Positions 24,364 to 36,103 of a DNA stretch of 64,000 nucleotides are shown in pieces. Every line of letters starts with the position of its first letter. The stretch's first letter is position 1. The notes below the pieces were generated by a model that saw only the letters and a list, made by a program, of their open reading frames with translations, made no database searches and was not told the origin of the DNA. A program made the position numbers and the translations under genes. The stretch comes from Melastoma dodecandrum (Eukaryota > Streptophyta > Magnoliopsida > Myrtales > Melastomataceae), in the NCBI GenBank assembly GCA_029817715.1, contig JARUPY010000533.1, positions 6,484,517 to 6,548,516 on the forward strand, read 5' to 3'.

Positions 24364-25305
24364 TGTTGACACGATAAGATACTCTGGGCCTGTGGTAAGT
24401 CTACAGCCCATATTAGAACACGGGCTTTAGCTAAGTCTACAGCCCGTCGACTGAGCCAAACTCTCAGTCCGTAACAGCCTAAGTCTAAAACCCCTTTTGA
24501 AATACGAGTGTGAGCTAAGTCTACAACTCATCTGGACACGTCCCACACACGATCTCACTAAGTGGAGGTTAGAAGAATCTTTAAGAAAAACAAACTCCGA
24601 GATCCCTGGAGGGGAATTAAGATCGAGCCACGTTTTAAGGGATTTTTGGGGACGTGTGCAGCGTACAAAGATCTATTAAGATTCAGTATAAAAGGGGAAT
24701 AGACTCTTCTTAGAAAAGACCACGATCAATCAGCCAAACACAAGCTTTGCATTGCTCGTCACCCTTAGATTTTAGTAGATACCTCGGCCTGGGTTATTTG
24801 GCCACTACCTTCAACACTAGAGTGAGCAACCGTAGCTTTGGTGACAACCCTCCGTCAGCACTTCCACCGTCCCGGCGAGCAACCGTAACCTAGACAACAA
24901 CCCTCCGCCACTAAGGTGTTCATCCAAGGCCTTAGCACCTGCATCCAACCTTTGCCAGACTCTGCTTCACGGGGCGCAAGTATACAGCGCACTGCACTAA
25001 GTCTACAACGTCAGCAGTGACGTCAGCACCAGGTCTACAGCGCACTGTACCAAGTCTACAGCGTCAGCAGGCGACGTCGGCCTCAGTCGCACCTCCAGCA
25101 GCAAGTCTACAACGCCTCCATCATCCGTCCCACCATTTTTCCTTCATTTTTTATGGCTGTAAGCGTTCGTTTACTTTTGTAAAACTTCGAACTTGTAATA
25201 GCCTTGTCCTTTATCATTGAAATTCATCTTTTTGGCGACCACATACAATTCCATGTGAGTCCAATTGCCAAATATTTCCGACGTGGTCCGTTCTCTACGC
25301 GAACA
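24364..25305 (+). repeat. 3' LTR of the older Tat-type element (boundaries inferred)
   Basis: A purine-rich tract AAAAGATGGAGGC (24348-24360) is followed by TGTTGACACG at 24364. A matching end, CGCGAACA, stops at 25305, giving a 942-bp LTR with TG...CA ends. A TATA box (TATAAAAGGGG) begins at 24687 on the plus strand, correctly placed for a U3 promoter. The word AAGTCTACA recurs many times between 24400 and 25110. Without the 5' copy the limits cannot be confirmed. Confidence 0.55.
24687..24694 (+). promoter_or_regulatory. TATA box of the older element's LTR
   Basis: TATAAAAG followed by GGGAATAG lies about 320 bp into the LTR on the sense strand. It is a good plant TATA consensus at the expected U3/R position. 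Confidence 0.5.
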
Positions 25306-25649
25306 ATAGATTACGGATGCACTCGAAAGTATAAATTAAAATTAAAAAAACGTCGTAATACATTATGTAATTGATAATTTGGTCTTTCATAAAAATTGTT
25401 TAACAATTTATTATATTATTGACGAGAAAAATTTGATAATGAAAATTTCAAATGGCAGAAACAACGACGAATCCGCTGGTGCATTTTTTTTTCTCTTGAA
25501 TTAGTTTCGCTTTCACGTACAAACGAACCGATAACTCACGTCCGGGACGTGTCCCATTGGTCATTTTCGAAGAATGGACAGAAAGAAACGTTTGTCAACT
25601 TACACCACACAAACATGTAAATCAGTATTGGTCGGAAGGAAGTGGAAAC
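25306..25649. other. Intergenic, no gene seen
   Basis: AT-rich sequence between the retroelement LTR and the hAT-type element. Its last eight bases are the left target duplication of that element. Confidence 0.5.
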
Positions 25650-26373
25650 CAGTGTTGTTAAGGCGCTAAGGCGCAACCAAGGCGAGAAGGGCTTCCATCG
25701 CCCGAGGCGCTAGACGCTAGGCGAGGCGCTCGCCTCTCCGAACTCTCTTTTAGTCCTTAAACAAACTGAAGGACAAGTTACAATGCCGCTTAGGGAAAGG
25801 CAAAAAAACATGGTTTGTGGGAACTCACAAGAACAGGGGCTGGCCGCTCAGACGACAGGTGCGGATAGCGGTTTTTTCTGGTTTGGGGATGACGGGTTGA
25901 ATTAAGATGGTGGTCGCAAGGGGCTGGGAAGTGGGAATGGACGTCGGGTTGAATCGGTCTGAAGGGGAGCGGTCAGGGTAGGAGTTGTTTTTTTTTTTTG
26001 GTAAATAAGGTAGGAGTTGTTGGGGTAGAAAGAAATAAAATAGGGTTAAAACTAAAAAAACTTTAGAAGGGGTGGGTAGGATGGGACTAGTCGGGGCAAA
26101 AAGAAATAAAATAGGGTGTTAGAGGGGATGGCTAGGATGGGATGGGACTAGTCGGGGCAGAAAGAAATAAAATAGAGTGTTAGAGAGGGTAGGGGATATG
26201 GGTCACCCAGAAACGCCTTTATAGCGCCCTAGTGCCTGAGCGCCTCAACCAAGGCGAGCGCCTAGGCGGCGCCTAGTGCATGGCGCCCGTCCGAGCCCTA
26301 AATAGGCGAGAGGGCCTGGCCTCGCCTCGTCTGAGCGCCTAGGCGTGCGAGGCGTGGGGCCTTGACAACATTG
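25650..26373. mobile_element. Non-autonomous hAT-type DNA transposon (724 bp)
   Basis: The ends are inverted repeats: CAGTGTTGTTAAGGC at the left, and the complement of the right end reads CAATGTTGTCAAGGC. A perfect 8-bp duplication, GTGGAAAC, flanks it at 25642-25649 and 26374-26381. CA-starting ends and an 8-bp target duplication are diagnostic of the hAT superfamily. The terminal ~90 bp on each side are rich in GGCGCC/AGGCG words that can fold back. The middle (about 26020-26200) holds two to three imperfect copies of a ~65-bp unit containing AGAAATAAAATAGGGTGTT. No transposase is present. Confidence 0.82.
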
Positions 26374-26381
26374 GTGGAAAC

Positions 26382-28507
26382 AAGGACGGGTGAGGTTCTA
26401 TTGGTGGGGAGTAAATGTGTGGTCGCCTTGATTATTTTTTCTATGGCCCGGAGTTTCAGCGAGTTGTGTGGAAAATAAAGCCTTCGCTTCGGCGTTTAAT
26501 TTTAGCCATTGGATCGTTTGCCTCACATATATTTCTTTTTTGTCAAAATTCACGATTCCTTTTTACATTGCATCAATTGTTTTGGACTTCCGGTTGTTGC
26601 CTTGGCTTACACGGCAACTTTGATTCATATATGGTTCTTGTAATTGTCGGACAATAGATCTCTATTCTACATAATTACATTATTTTACTTATTTCATAAA
26701 CTAGTTAAATAAATAATATTATTTAACTAGATCCCCAACCCCACACCCCTCCGATGCCCCTTTTCTTCCGGCCCCAAATCTGTGTTTCTTCTCAACCTCA
26801 CACCCCTCGTTTCCTTGTACCACGGTAGCACCTTCTTTACCGACCCCTTTTATCCTTAAAATTCACTCTAACAAATATTACTTCTCACGATGGTGCTACC
26901 GGACCATCATATACTTGCGCGCATTCGGACGACACGAAGATCCGAATTCGCTGACACCCTTTGATCGACACCTCGATTCGAGTGTCGAGGCGTTGCAGGA
27001 GAGACCTAAACTAATTTAGTTAGTCAGCTTCGATATCCATGTCCGCTACCTTTATTGAAAGAAAGAGTGATTATGAGAGATTTTGAAGGTTTTGATGGCA
27101 TAATGTTGGCATGATGTAAGACATATGGAGTAGAAGTGAAAGATGATACTAAGAAAAATGTAACTTCTTTGCTAAAGAGTCACAATACAACATGTGGTAT
27201 TGTGATCTATCTCGGTAGACCACGTAATATTTTCTACCCACACCAGCCCTTAATTCGGCCAATTCAATATTTCTGAACTTTCAAATATTGAACAAAAATA
27301 CCAAAATATTTTCGTTATTTTGGTATTTGGAGCATATTTATTCAGTTCGATGTTTGGATAAAGAAATTTTGAAAGTTCAGTAGTTGAAATTATGGTACTT
27401 AGTTTAGTATTTAGTGTTGAATATCGAATGCTCATCCAATCTAGGTAAATCGTACGGAATCGCCACCAATTTATTTTTTGTAAAATCTGTTTAAATCGAA
27501 AAAGCAGTTGGTTCGGCGACGTTTTCTTCTAAAAATTGTCTTTAGTTATGGGACTTGGACTGGATTTGGACATCACATCTGACTCATGTCACCGTTTTAC
27601 AGTTGTTAGACTCGACGTTCCGAACTCATGTATGTTTTGATTCACGGTTATATCAATCAATATTCATATATAATTGTTTAGATTAAAGGAAGCGGGAGCG
27701 GGAAAGGTGGTTACCGATTCACTTTTTTACGGATTTTGAGATCAGGACTTTTTATGGATTTCTTTTTTGTTTATGAAAAACTTAAACAATGTAACATGCA
27801 TCGATTTCTCTCAAACCTCGCACGTGGATTTGGCAGATCAAAAAAGGACAAAGCATGGACGCCGCTCGAGTTGGGCAGGAGCCAAGCCACGAAACTAATA
27901 GCAACTTTAGGCCGACTTTCATAATAAAACAGTATTTAATTAACGGTATTTGATTTCCTAATAATTGTGTTTATTTATCGTTCTAGTAAGGTCTTTCGTA
28001 TTTATACTATAAAAGAAAAGCTTTAAAAATTCAGGTCATAAAAAAAAATTAACTTAAAGTTTACGTATGTTTGCCTTATTTAAATGGTCACCAATTTACA
28101 TCATTTTCTTTTACGTAAGAAGAAACAGCTGACAACAGCCGAAGGATTTTCTTAATACAAACGGCGCTTTGGATGCGAGTGAAGGAACCAGAATTATGTT
28201 CTAAATTATAGTTTGATACATGTTAGAAATCGTGTCGGGATTCCCCTTCACCTAAAAGCTAGCAATTAGGTGAAGGGTCCCAACCATATATAAACCCTTG
28301 ACCCAGGCTTTCTCTAGGCAATGTGAAATTATTCCCAATAATACATGACATGACTTTCGCTCAAATTTGATGGTTTTCTTGCACAATCTCTATCTTACTT
28401 TTCTAGCCAGTGAATATTATGCATAATTCGTTCCAACAAGCTGAAGTCCCGGGCGTGCCCGATCATTTTATCATTTTCATGTAGTGCTTATTTATTTTTT
28501 TCTGCTT
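26382..28507. other. Intergenic, AT-rich, no gene seen
   Basis: No ORF here has family features; the 62-codon ORF at 27736-27924 looks random. Positions 28200-28350 hold a hairpin and a TATATAAACCC string, annotated or discussed separately. Confidence 0.5.
28244..28277. repeat. 12-bp perfect hairpin
   Basis: CCCTTCACCTAA pairs with TTAGGTGAAGGG across a 10-base loop. It is followed by CCATATATAAACCC and a CTCTAGGCAATGTG string. This may be a remnant of a small repeated element, but its limits are not visible. It lies about 230 bp beyond the 3' end of the reductase gene on the opposite strand. Confidence 0.4.
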
Positions 28508-29821
28508 CTATTGAAAGGCGGCCCTAGTAGGAGTTGGAGCTCCGGGGGCTAAGAATACGTCGAGAAGCTGATCCACGGTCTTGAACTTCATGTCCGAGTA
28601 TAACTCCGACGCTTCGATGTCGTCTTCACGCAGCTCGAACTCCGTAAGATCTCCTCTCACGAATATCGAATGGATGATCGATACCGGCAAGTTCTCTGGA
28701 CTCGGCAATGCTACGACAAGGCAGACATCCCACTATTAATAATATGACCTGACGACTTGTCCCGTGGGAAAAATAGAACAGAAGGGGATAACGGCTTACT
28801 TCTGGATAAATGAACGAGCTCTGCTTCGGGCACGAACACTCTCTTGAAACTTCGGCCGGTTTTCTTCTCCCATAGTGATACCAGCTCGAGCTGTGAGACG
28901 ATGTTTTCCTGAGGCCGGTAGATCACTAGACGGTTAAGCGCCCTGGGGTCGTCCGCGACCCTGATTGTGTACTTTGCGATGTCCTCCTCGTAATTGAGAA
29001 CAGCTGTCGATGACATAAAGAAGCGTTTGGCACAATAATTCATTCGTCTGTCTTTGTGCTTATGTGGAGGAAAATTTTATGATCTTATCTACCATTAGCT
29101 TCGCCATTTCCATAGATGAGAACTTCGTCAAGATGGCGATCGTGTGGATGAAGTAGGAGGTTGACAAAGTAAGCACCGAAACAATTCGCAGACACATAGG
29201 TGAAAGGGATCCCGGCCGCTTTGATGGCCCGTCTTATCTTCCTCTTCTTCTCAAGGAATGCCTCGAATGGGGGAAGAGGGCTAACCCTATCTTCCTCACA
29301 ACCGAAGTCGGAAGGCAGAAACCTCTGATTTTATCGTGGCGCCAAACCGATGTCATCAGCTATCACAATTAGTTTTGTTTGGCCTAAACTTACACCAAGC
29401 GGAGAATACGTACCTTAATGTTTCCGGCAGCAATTATGGCGTCGATGATCTTGAACTGGTCCAAAACTTGCGGGAATGCCAATGCAGAGATCACAACATC
29501 GACCTCCTTCATCACGGACACCAGCTTCTCGTGATCATCCAGTGTTCCCTGCAAAACCGGAGCAATCGTTACCATTTTAGAGCAATAAACCCTGGGGCTC
29601 ATCCGGTGAACCATGCAAATCGATACCTCAATGATAACAGCTCCGAGGGAGTGGAACCGTTCGCGGAGTGTCAGACTGGCCTCGCTCGTAACCTTACCGA
29701 GCAAAGGACGAGCATAGACGTAGGTAGGGTGCCCCGTGGAAAGGCTGGCTTCGACCAAGTACTTGCCGATGTAGCCTGTGCCGCCGAATATGAGGATCCT
29801 GCTGGGTTTGGGGACAGCCAT
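28508..29821 (-). CDS. EGS: Eugenol/isoeugenol synthase-like NADPH reductase (PIP family)
   Basis: Five exons, all with GT-AG joints and consistent phases: 29821-29627, 29548-29414, 29324-29093, 29003-28800 and 28710-28508. They give 322 residues, close to the family's ~315-320. The N-terminus has the Rossmann dinucleotide motif GGTGYIG at residues 14-20. Exon 3 carries [14 protein letters not shown] and the lysine-rich [10 protein letters not shown] stretch that holds the family's catalytic Lys. Exon 4 has [10 protein letters not shown], and exon 5 has [15 protein letters not shown]. These match eugenol synthase, which reduces coniferyl acetate to the volatile phenylpropene eugenol in the cytosol. 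Isoeugenol synthase and phenylcoumaran benzylic ether reductase are close relatives, so the product is uncertain. A TATA-like TATAAGTA lies about 80 bp upstream (29896-29903). No defect is seen. Confidence 0.82.
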
Positions 29822-31257
29822 TGTTGGAGAAACTAGCGAACAGGTTTCTCTCTTTCTTTTAAAGTTATAAGGAACAAAAGGGGTGTCGTCCGATTACTTA
29901 TACTCCTAGAAGGAAGGGGAAGCACATCTTTGACGAGGAATAAAAACATTGGCTTTTGTTACGGTAAAAGTTTTCTCGAGAAATAACTTTTTATAAGTTG
30001 ACTCTAAAAAAAAAAATCCTTAGGAAGTCGTACTTTTTACTTACCTTTTTTATTTTTTTAAGTCAAATTTATTAAATTTAATTTTATTAAAATGATTTTT
30101 TACGACGATTTCTATAAGTTCGTTTCGGAACCTTATTTCCATAATTTAAAAAATATCTACTATGTTTTTCGAATTTTATTTTTTACCGACGCTACTTCGC
30201 AACATAACTCTAAAAAACATTGGCATGCGTCACATCATGAGGCATAAGTATCAACATATGTTAGTGGTTGGCGCGTGTTTCTCGTGCACATAGAGCAACA
30301 TCATTTGATGGGGGAGGCAAGCGTAACGTATCGTACAGTAGGTGTGGGTCCAACTTTTCCAATGCCACCAAGTTTCTAATTAATCTCACTCCTAGAAAAA
30401 TCTTGCTTCTTGTTTTATTAAATATGTTTTCTCATCTTCACCTTTCTAGACGTGTCTTCTATGTGAAGACTCTCAAACTTAGTTCTAAAACTGTTGGGTA
30501 ATAAGAGAAAATAAGATCCGTTTTATGTTTTCATTTTCTAAGAAAAATAAGAAAACATGTTTATTATCAGAAAATAGAAAATAATTTTCTAAATTTTTGA
30601 AGGAAAATAATTTTTAAAATTTTCAATTTTCTAAAAAAAGAAAAAAAAATAGAAAAGGAATCTCGTTTCGTGTAAACAAACGGGATTCTCAATTTCCCGC
30701 AAAAGTAAAAAAAAAAAAGAAAAACAAACTTATTAATCTTTCTTGCCCACAAGAAACTCTGACAACGAAACATCTCCGAAAAAAAAATAGAATTCAAAAT
30801 TTGTTCACGGTTTCCGGTCTTGAGAACACGATAACTTGGACTAAATTTTCAAAACTAAAATTTTGAAAATGAAAAGGATGGAAAAAAAAAATAAGAAAAT
30901 GGTGTCTATGGACCTGGCTAGCCTTTTGACCTCTTTGAGTGGTTTTTCTGGTTTCTTATTCTAGCCTATTAGAAAAAAAAAACTAATTTTTATTTCATGA
31001 GTATGATTTTTGTAATAAAAAAAAACACATCTTTGTGAACCTTTTTGGGGCGGCTGAAGTTGTAATTTTCAATTTTCATGGAAGCTTTTGAATGTTATTT
31101 ATTTCCGAGGGGATCATAACATTCTTATGGTAAATAAGTCAGTCACGGGCAGACGAATATTCAAATTTACTACAATCTGGAGGAACATGGGACGGGGACT
31201 ATCACAAATGTTCCCCCAAATTGTTTTGCCGTTGTTGGAAGTTGCCCATGAAAGGAT
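29822..31257. other. Intergenic, very AT-rich
   Basis: The reductase promoter is at the left end. The rest, especially 29990-31030, is A/T-rich with many homopolymer runs; no gene is seen. Confidence 0.5.
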
Positions 31258-31445
31258 CAGGTGCTCCGGGAAGTAAGAAGATCTCGAGGATGTCATCGAC
31301 AGTGGCGAACCTTGGGACTTGGGTAGAACTCGGAAGCTTCCATGTCATCCTCCCCCAGCGTGAGCCCCATTGTGTCTCCTCTCGCGAATAGGGCGTGAAG
31401 AATTGACACCCCCCCGGGTGTTCCCCGGCCGGCGGTGTCGCGAGA
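31258..31445 (-). pseudogene. Fragment of a second eugenol-synthase-like gene (last exon)
   Basis: The minus strand reads VSILHALFARGD, then LGEDDMEASEFYPSP, and after a single-base frame break at about 31308 FATVDDILEIFLLPGAP. This is the C-terminal exon of the same family as the gene at 28508-29821, similar in order but clearly diverged from it. No other exons are seen to the right. A C-rich patch (31408-31420) lies where the exon starts. I infer a decayed tandem paralogue. Confidence 0.7.
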
Positions 31446-33336
31446 GGGAGAAACTCCGGGGATGTTACGTTAGGAACAATGTGTATCTAAGGGGATTGTC
31501 GGAATGGCTTAATATAATAAATCAAGCCTCTTGGTTCAAAGCCCCGCATATTCGCATCAGGGAGCATAAATTAGTTAAATAATATTATGAAATCGGACTT
31601 AGAAAACCCATTTTTTTGCCGAAATCCGTTTTCGTAACTCTGATTTTCTTAATAGTGAGAATGCAGTCGAAATTTTAAACTCTGAAATTCTCAATGCCTT
31701 GAAAAAAAAATAACGGATTTCGTGTTTTATAATTCGAATACGGATTTTTTAACTCTGATTTACTTAAAAAACAATTCAACACCAATTTCAAAGTATTATT
31801 ATGTAAATTTTTATACATCCTAATAAAATTGGTGAAATATCTTCTGAAATAACCTTAAATTGAAACAAAGGTAGTAGTTGTCGTTGGTCCGAACTCAGAA
31901 CAATCTGGATCTATATGCTATTCTTGGACATATTGGCCAGAGAAGAGAAAAACAACTTGGTTGGATACGGTCATGGGCTTAATTTGTGGCCTTTAAATTG
32001 GGCCTCTAATTTTGTGTCTCCGAATTAATAAATTTCTCAAGAAACATCCTGTTTGTTTGTTTGACACGTGAATTTCGAACATTGTAATTTGTGACAAATC
32101 ACGTGAAGATGGTCTTTACTTTCTTTTTGGGGTGAGGGAGGAGCCTCTGCCACCACCCTTCTTCTTGATATTTTCTCCTATTTGACATTTCTAGCATCGA
32201 TGATATTTCGCTCGTATAATGTAAGCCGGAGAGCTGGCACTAATGAGAAGAGGGTTGGTCCGAAAAGGCAAGAAAGGAATTCGTTGAAAGTAAAGAACTG
32301 ATGTTCTAGCTTCGAGACGATGTCATGTTACGACGAAGACACGATCATTTGATTGGTCGGATCAATGGCCCCGGCAATGACCATTTGACTCGGGCCGATA
32401 TCAAGGAAAAAAGAAGGGCAAACAAACGGAAAAAAGGTTAACTGCGTAATATTTTGGTCAAATCGGATAAGTTTAAAGACGAACGGGATCTTCTTTTGTA
32501 CTTCCTTCTTTGAATATCAAATGACTTCGAACTAGGGTTTAAAACAACCGCGACACGTTACATCGGGGGTTTATGGTTGGTTGCATGTAAGTAAAACAAA
32601 AAGTCTGAGTCTATTGCGGCAATCGATTGTTAAAATTAAAAATAATAGTGACAGATGCGACTATTTTGTTTTATTACTTTCTTTAAAAAACAAAAGAAAG
32701 AAAGGAAAATCCATCACGAGTCGTCGTAAACTCAACTTCCATGCATTAAAGTTTCAACTTGCATAAATTTATGGCGGCGTGCCACGTGTCCTCCTCCCAC
32801 CACCTTTGACTTCATTCAAACACCCTTCCCTTGTAATAAGTTGCGAAACAACTACACGATGACCCCACGATTCGATTGTAATGTTGATTGCAAGTAAAAG
32901 GAGACGCATGAAGCCGGGGAGTTGATCCGTCAGTGTCGTCTTCTTCCTCTTCCTCTTCTAACAATCTTTCCCCCCACCACCACCACCCTCTGCCCGTCCT
33001 ACGAGTGAGTGAGTTAATATCCCGAGTCGAGGAATATAAGCTCCGGCGTAGAGCACTGAAAGCAGCAGCACGGCAACATTAAGTCTTTAAAGAAAAAGAA
33101 AAGGTGAAGAAAAAAAGGTGGGAATCCGACTGGTTTTCAGGCAGCCGCAGCCGCACTCACACAAAGCCCGTTGAAGTCAAACACCCCCTCCCCTCCCCTT
33201 CTATTAATATCCCATTTTCCATCTTCCTCAGCTCTTGCTTATTCCTTCCTTCCCTGCATTTCTTCTTCTTCACCCGGTTGTCGGCGTTCTGTTTTTCATC
33301 TCCCATGGTTTCTGTAAAAGTCAGCTGTCTGTGGAG
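31446..33336. other. Intergenic, including the former promoter side of the PSKR-like pseudogene
   Basis: No gene is seen. From about 32940 the sequence turns into TCTTCC and C-rich tracts typical of a plant promoter or 5' UTR ahead of the receptor-kinase pseudogene. Confidence 0.45.
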
Positions 33337-36103
33337 ATGTTGCTGAAAAAGCAGCGATCTTGTCCCCCGTTACCGATACCCATTTCTCGTTTTTGTACTT
33401 TTTCTGGGTTTTGGGGTCTCGCTATCCTTTTGTCTATTTTAATGGGTATTCTTGGGAATCTGTGGGTGGTCTTATTGCTGGCCGCGGCATTTCGTCAGGC
33501 AGTTGTCGTGCGCTCTCAAGGGCTGGTATGCGGCCCCAGTGATTGATTACCAGTCGCTTCTCGGCTTCTTGAGCGGACTGGATTCCGAGATTGATGGTTG
33601 GGGTGACGGTTCCTCGTCCAACTGTTGCGACTGGCCCGGCGTGGTCTTGATGCGTGGCAAAATTGATGAATGGACAAGATGAAGGAATGGATATAGACGG
33701 CTGCTGTGAATTGTTAAGTGAAGGACGGTGGTTAGGAGTTAGTTAAAATGTTGGGGTATTGGGCTGGGCTTTGGTGAATAATTGAATGTTAGGCCCGCTC
33801 CACTTCATTAGATTGTTAGAAGGGATATTAGGAAGGCGTTAAGCGGGAAAAGGGAGTTAGTTAATTCCTGTTGTGTTGTTCTGTTGGAGAGTTGTTGCTG
33901 GTTGTATGCGCAAGGCGGTGAACGGTGGAGTTGGCTTGGGCTGTCGGAGGTTGTGTACAGGAATTGAACTCGCAGATGTGTTGTAGGAGGTAATTGGTGA
34001 GTGAATGAGCAATTAGATTGGTTCTGTCAATTGTTTTCGATTTTACTGAACTTTTGGAAAGATTACACGAATCAGGTCTGCACCTCTTCTTCTCTCTTGG
34101 GGTTGATTGGCGATTCCGCGAGTTCGGGGAGAGTCGTTGAGCTGGTGCTTTCAAGAGCGCAATACCCGACAGCTTCAAGGACTTCCAGAGCCTTGTTTAT
34201 TTATCCATCTCCAATTCTGGCATCACTGATTTTTCGTCATCTCTCGGAACTCTTCAGCAGCGCAAGAACCTGACAGATTTGGTTCTCACCCTCAATTTCT
34301 TCGACGAGGAGTTGCTGGCTGACCGGAGCCTTCATTTCCTGAAGCTGATGGTTTTTATCATTGCAAATGGTCGGCTCAGAGGATCGTTTCCTCAGTGGTT
34401 GCAAGGGTGTGCCAACCTGCAGTTGCTGGATTTGTCGTGGAACAGATTGACCGGAACGCTTCCACATGATTGGGAGACTTCCCGTCCCTATTCTGTCTGG
34501 ATTTGTCTAACAATTCATTTGCAGGTGAGATCCCAAAGTCTCTGACGGGGTTGACTGGCATGATTGACCGAAACCTGTCACTCGAGGGGCCGGCTCCTGA
34601 TTTTCCGCTGTTCGTGAAACTCAACTCGAGCACTCGAGGCCTGCGGTACAATCAGATTCAGAGTCTTCCACCGACCCTTGATTTGGGATTCAACAATCTT
34701 ACTGGAGAAATATGGCCAGACTTCGGAAACCTGAAAAACCTCCACGTCCTGGATCTCAAGAACAACTCATTGTCGGGTCCAATACCGGACTCTTTATCGG
34801 GGATGACTAGCCTCGAGTCCCTCGATCTGTCCTGCAACAATCTGTCTGGCACAATACCTGCGTCATTGGTGCGGTTAAACTTCCTTTCGAAATTCACTGT
34901 GGCCTTCAACAAGTACTTGTACGGCCAAATTCCAGTGGGGGGCCAGTCTGCAACCTTCCAAAACTCGAGCTATGAAGTAACAGGCCTCTGTGGTGACCAC
35001 GCTCGCCCCTGCTCGTCCAGCGAAAACAGTCCTGTCTCAAATGGTCGATCTGGTTGGGTTAGGAACATAGTCATGGCTATTGGGATTGTTTTTGTTGGCC
35101 TCCGAACAAAGAGCAGAGGCGAGGTTGACCCCGAGAAGGATGAAGGCAGTTACAGAGATAAAGATATGGAGTAGTTAGAGCTGCAATTATTGGTTATGTA
35201 CCAAAACAAGAGTAGTTGCCACAAGCTCTCGTTCGATGACATCTCCAATGCGACCGGGGACTTTAACGAGTCCATCATTATCGGTTGCGGCAGCTTTGGG
35301 ATGGTCTACAAGGCGAGTTTCCATACGGCACCAAACTGGCTATCAAGAAGCTATCGGGCGATTGTGGACAGATGGAGCGGGAATTCCAGGCGGAAATTGT
35401 GATCCTCTCGAGAGCTCAACATCCGAATCTCGTCCACCTTCAAGGATACTGCGTGGATAAAGAGACAAGCATGTTGATCTACTCGTACATGGAGAACGGG
35501 AGGTTGGATTACTGGTTACACTAGAAACCGGACGGGCCGGCACTCTTGGATTGGACCACGAGGCTTCGCATCGCCCGGGGAGCAGCTACGGGGCTGGCAT
35601 ACTTGCACCAGTCTTGCGAGCCCCATATCTTGCACAGGGACATAAAATCGAGCAACATCCTTCTCCACGAGAACTTCGAAGCTCATCTGGCGGATTTTGG
35701 GCTCGTGAGGCTTATATGCGCCTATGAAACCCACATCAGCACCGACCTCGTCGGGACGCTCGGGTACATCCCTCCCGAGTATGGGAAGGCATCTGTCGCA
35801 ACCTACAGAGGCGACATTTACAGCTTTGGCGTTGTGCTTTTGGAGCTCGTCACGGGTAAGAGGCCGATGGATATGTGCAAGCCGAGAGTTTCCCGAGACT
35901 TGATAGCTTGGGTCATACAGATGAAGAAGCTGAACAGGGAGGACGAGGTATTCGACCGGTGCATCTATGGGAAGAAGCACGACGGGGAAATACTACGGGT
36001 CTTCGATATCGCCTGTGCTTGCTCGAGCGACAACCCGAAGTCGAGGCCATCGTCACAGCAGCTTGGCTCCTGGCTCGAAGGCGTGGACGCGGACTTGGCA
36101 TGA
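33337..36103 (+). pseudogene. Decayed PSKR-like leucine-rich-repeat receptor kinase
   Basis: Pieces in several frames follow the order of phytosulfokine receptors, which are normally single-exon genes of ~1000 codons. There is a hydrophobic signal-like start from ATG 33337, an LRR cap (FLSGLDSEIDGWG, then NCCDWPGV), LRRs from 34162, the PSKR island region (~34520-34680), more LRRs, and a reduced transmembrane stretch near 35060. The kinase domain has GCGSFGMVYKA, AIKKL, LHRDIKSSN, ADFGL and GTLGYIPPE. Breaks are a tgat duplication at 33540-33547, an inserted solo LTR (33648-34074), a jump at ~34155 from the first LRR to a late one (several hundred residues absent), frame changes near 34468 and 35320, and in-frame stops at 35172 and 35522. 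The family binds sulfated peptides at the plasma membrane; this copy cannot make an intact receptor. Confidence 0.88.
33648..34074. mobile_element. Solo-LTR-like insertion (427 bp) in the receptor-kinase pseudogene
   Basis: The insert begins TGATGCGTGG and ends ACGAATCA, so it has TGAT...ATCA inverted ends. A perfect 5-bp duplication, GGTCT, flanks it (33643-33647 and 34075-34079). Removing it with one duplication rejoins the receptor's reading frame at GV|VCTSS. Such ends plus a 5-bp duplication indicate a solo LTR left by recombination. The parent family is unknown. Confidence 0.75.

Larger units (their letters stand above)
18377..25305 (+). mobile_element. Older Tat-lineage Ty3/gypsy element, 3' half, disrupted by the Ogre-like insertion
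   Basis: Reverse transcriptase resumes mid-gene at 18377 with PFGLKN, immediately after the 3' LTR of the inserted element. RNase H, integrase, an antisense gene and an LTR follow. The missing 5' LTR, gag, protease and start of RT should lie beyond the left edge of the window. It differs in sequence from the inserted element (YIDD rather than YVDD, and a different integrase), so it is a separate family. Its right LTR is bounded by inference at 24364-25305. Confidence 0.82.

Noticed and set aside
25225..25275. TTTTTGGCGACCAC string as a second primer-binding site
   Set aside because: No internal retroelement sequence follows it; it lies within the inferred 3' LTR and forms a small palindrome with TTGCCAAA instead.
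31510..31560. tRNA-like stretch with GGTTCAAAGCC (B-box-like)
   Set aside because: No acceptor stem or convincing A box could be paired; probably chance or a very decayed SINE.
33648..34074. Interpretation of the receptor-gene insert as a spliceosomal intron
   Set aside because: TG...CA ends and a perfect 5-bp duplication fit a solo LTR better, and known PSKR genes are single-exon.
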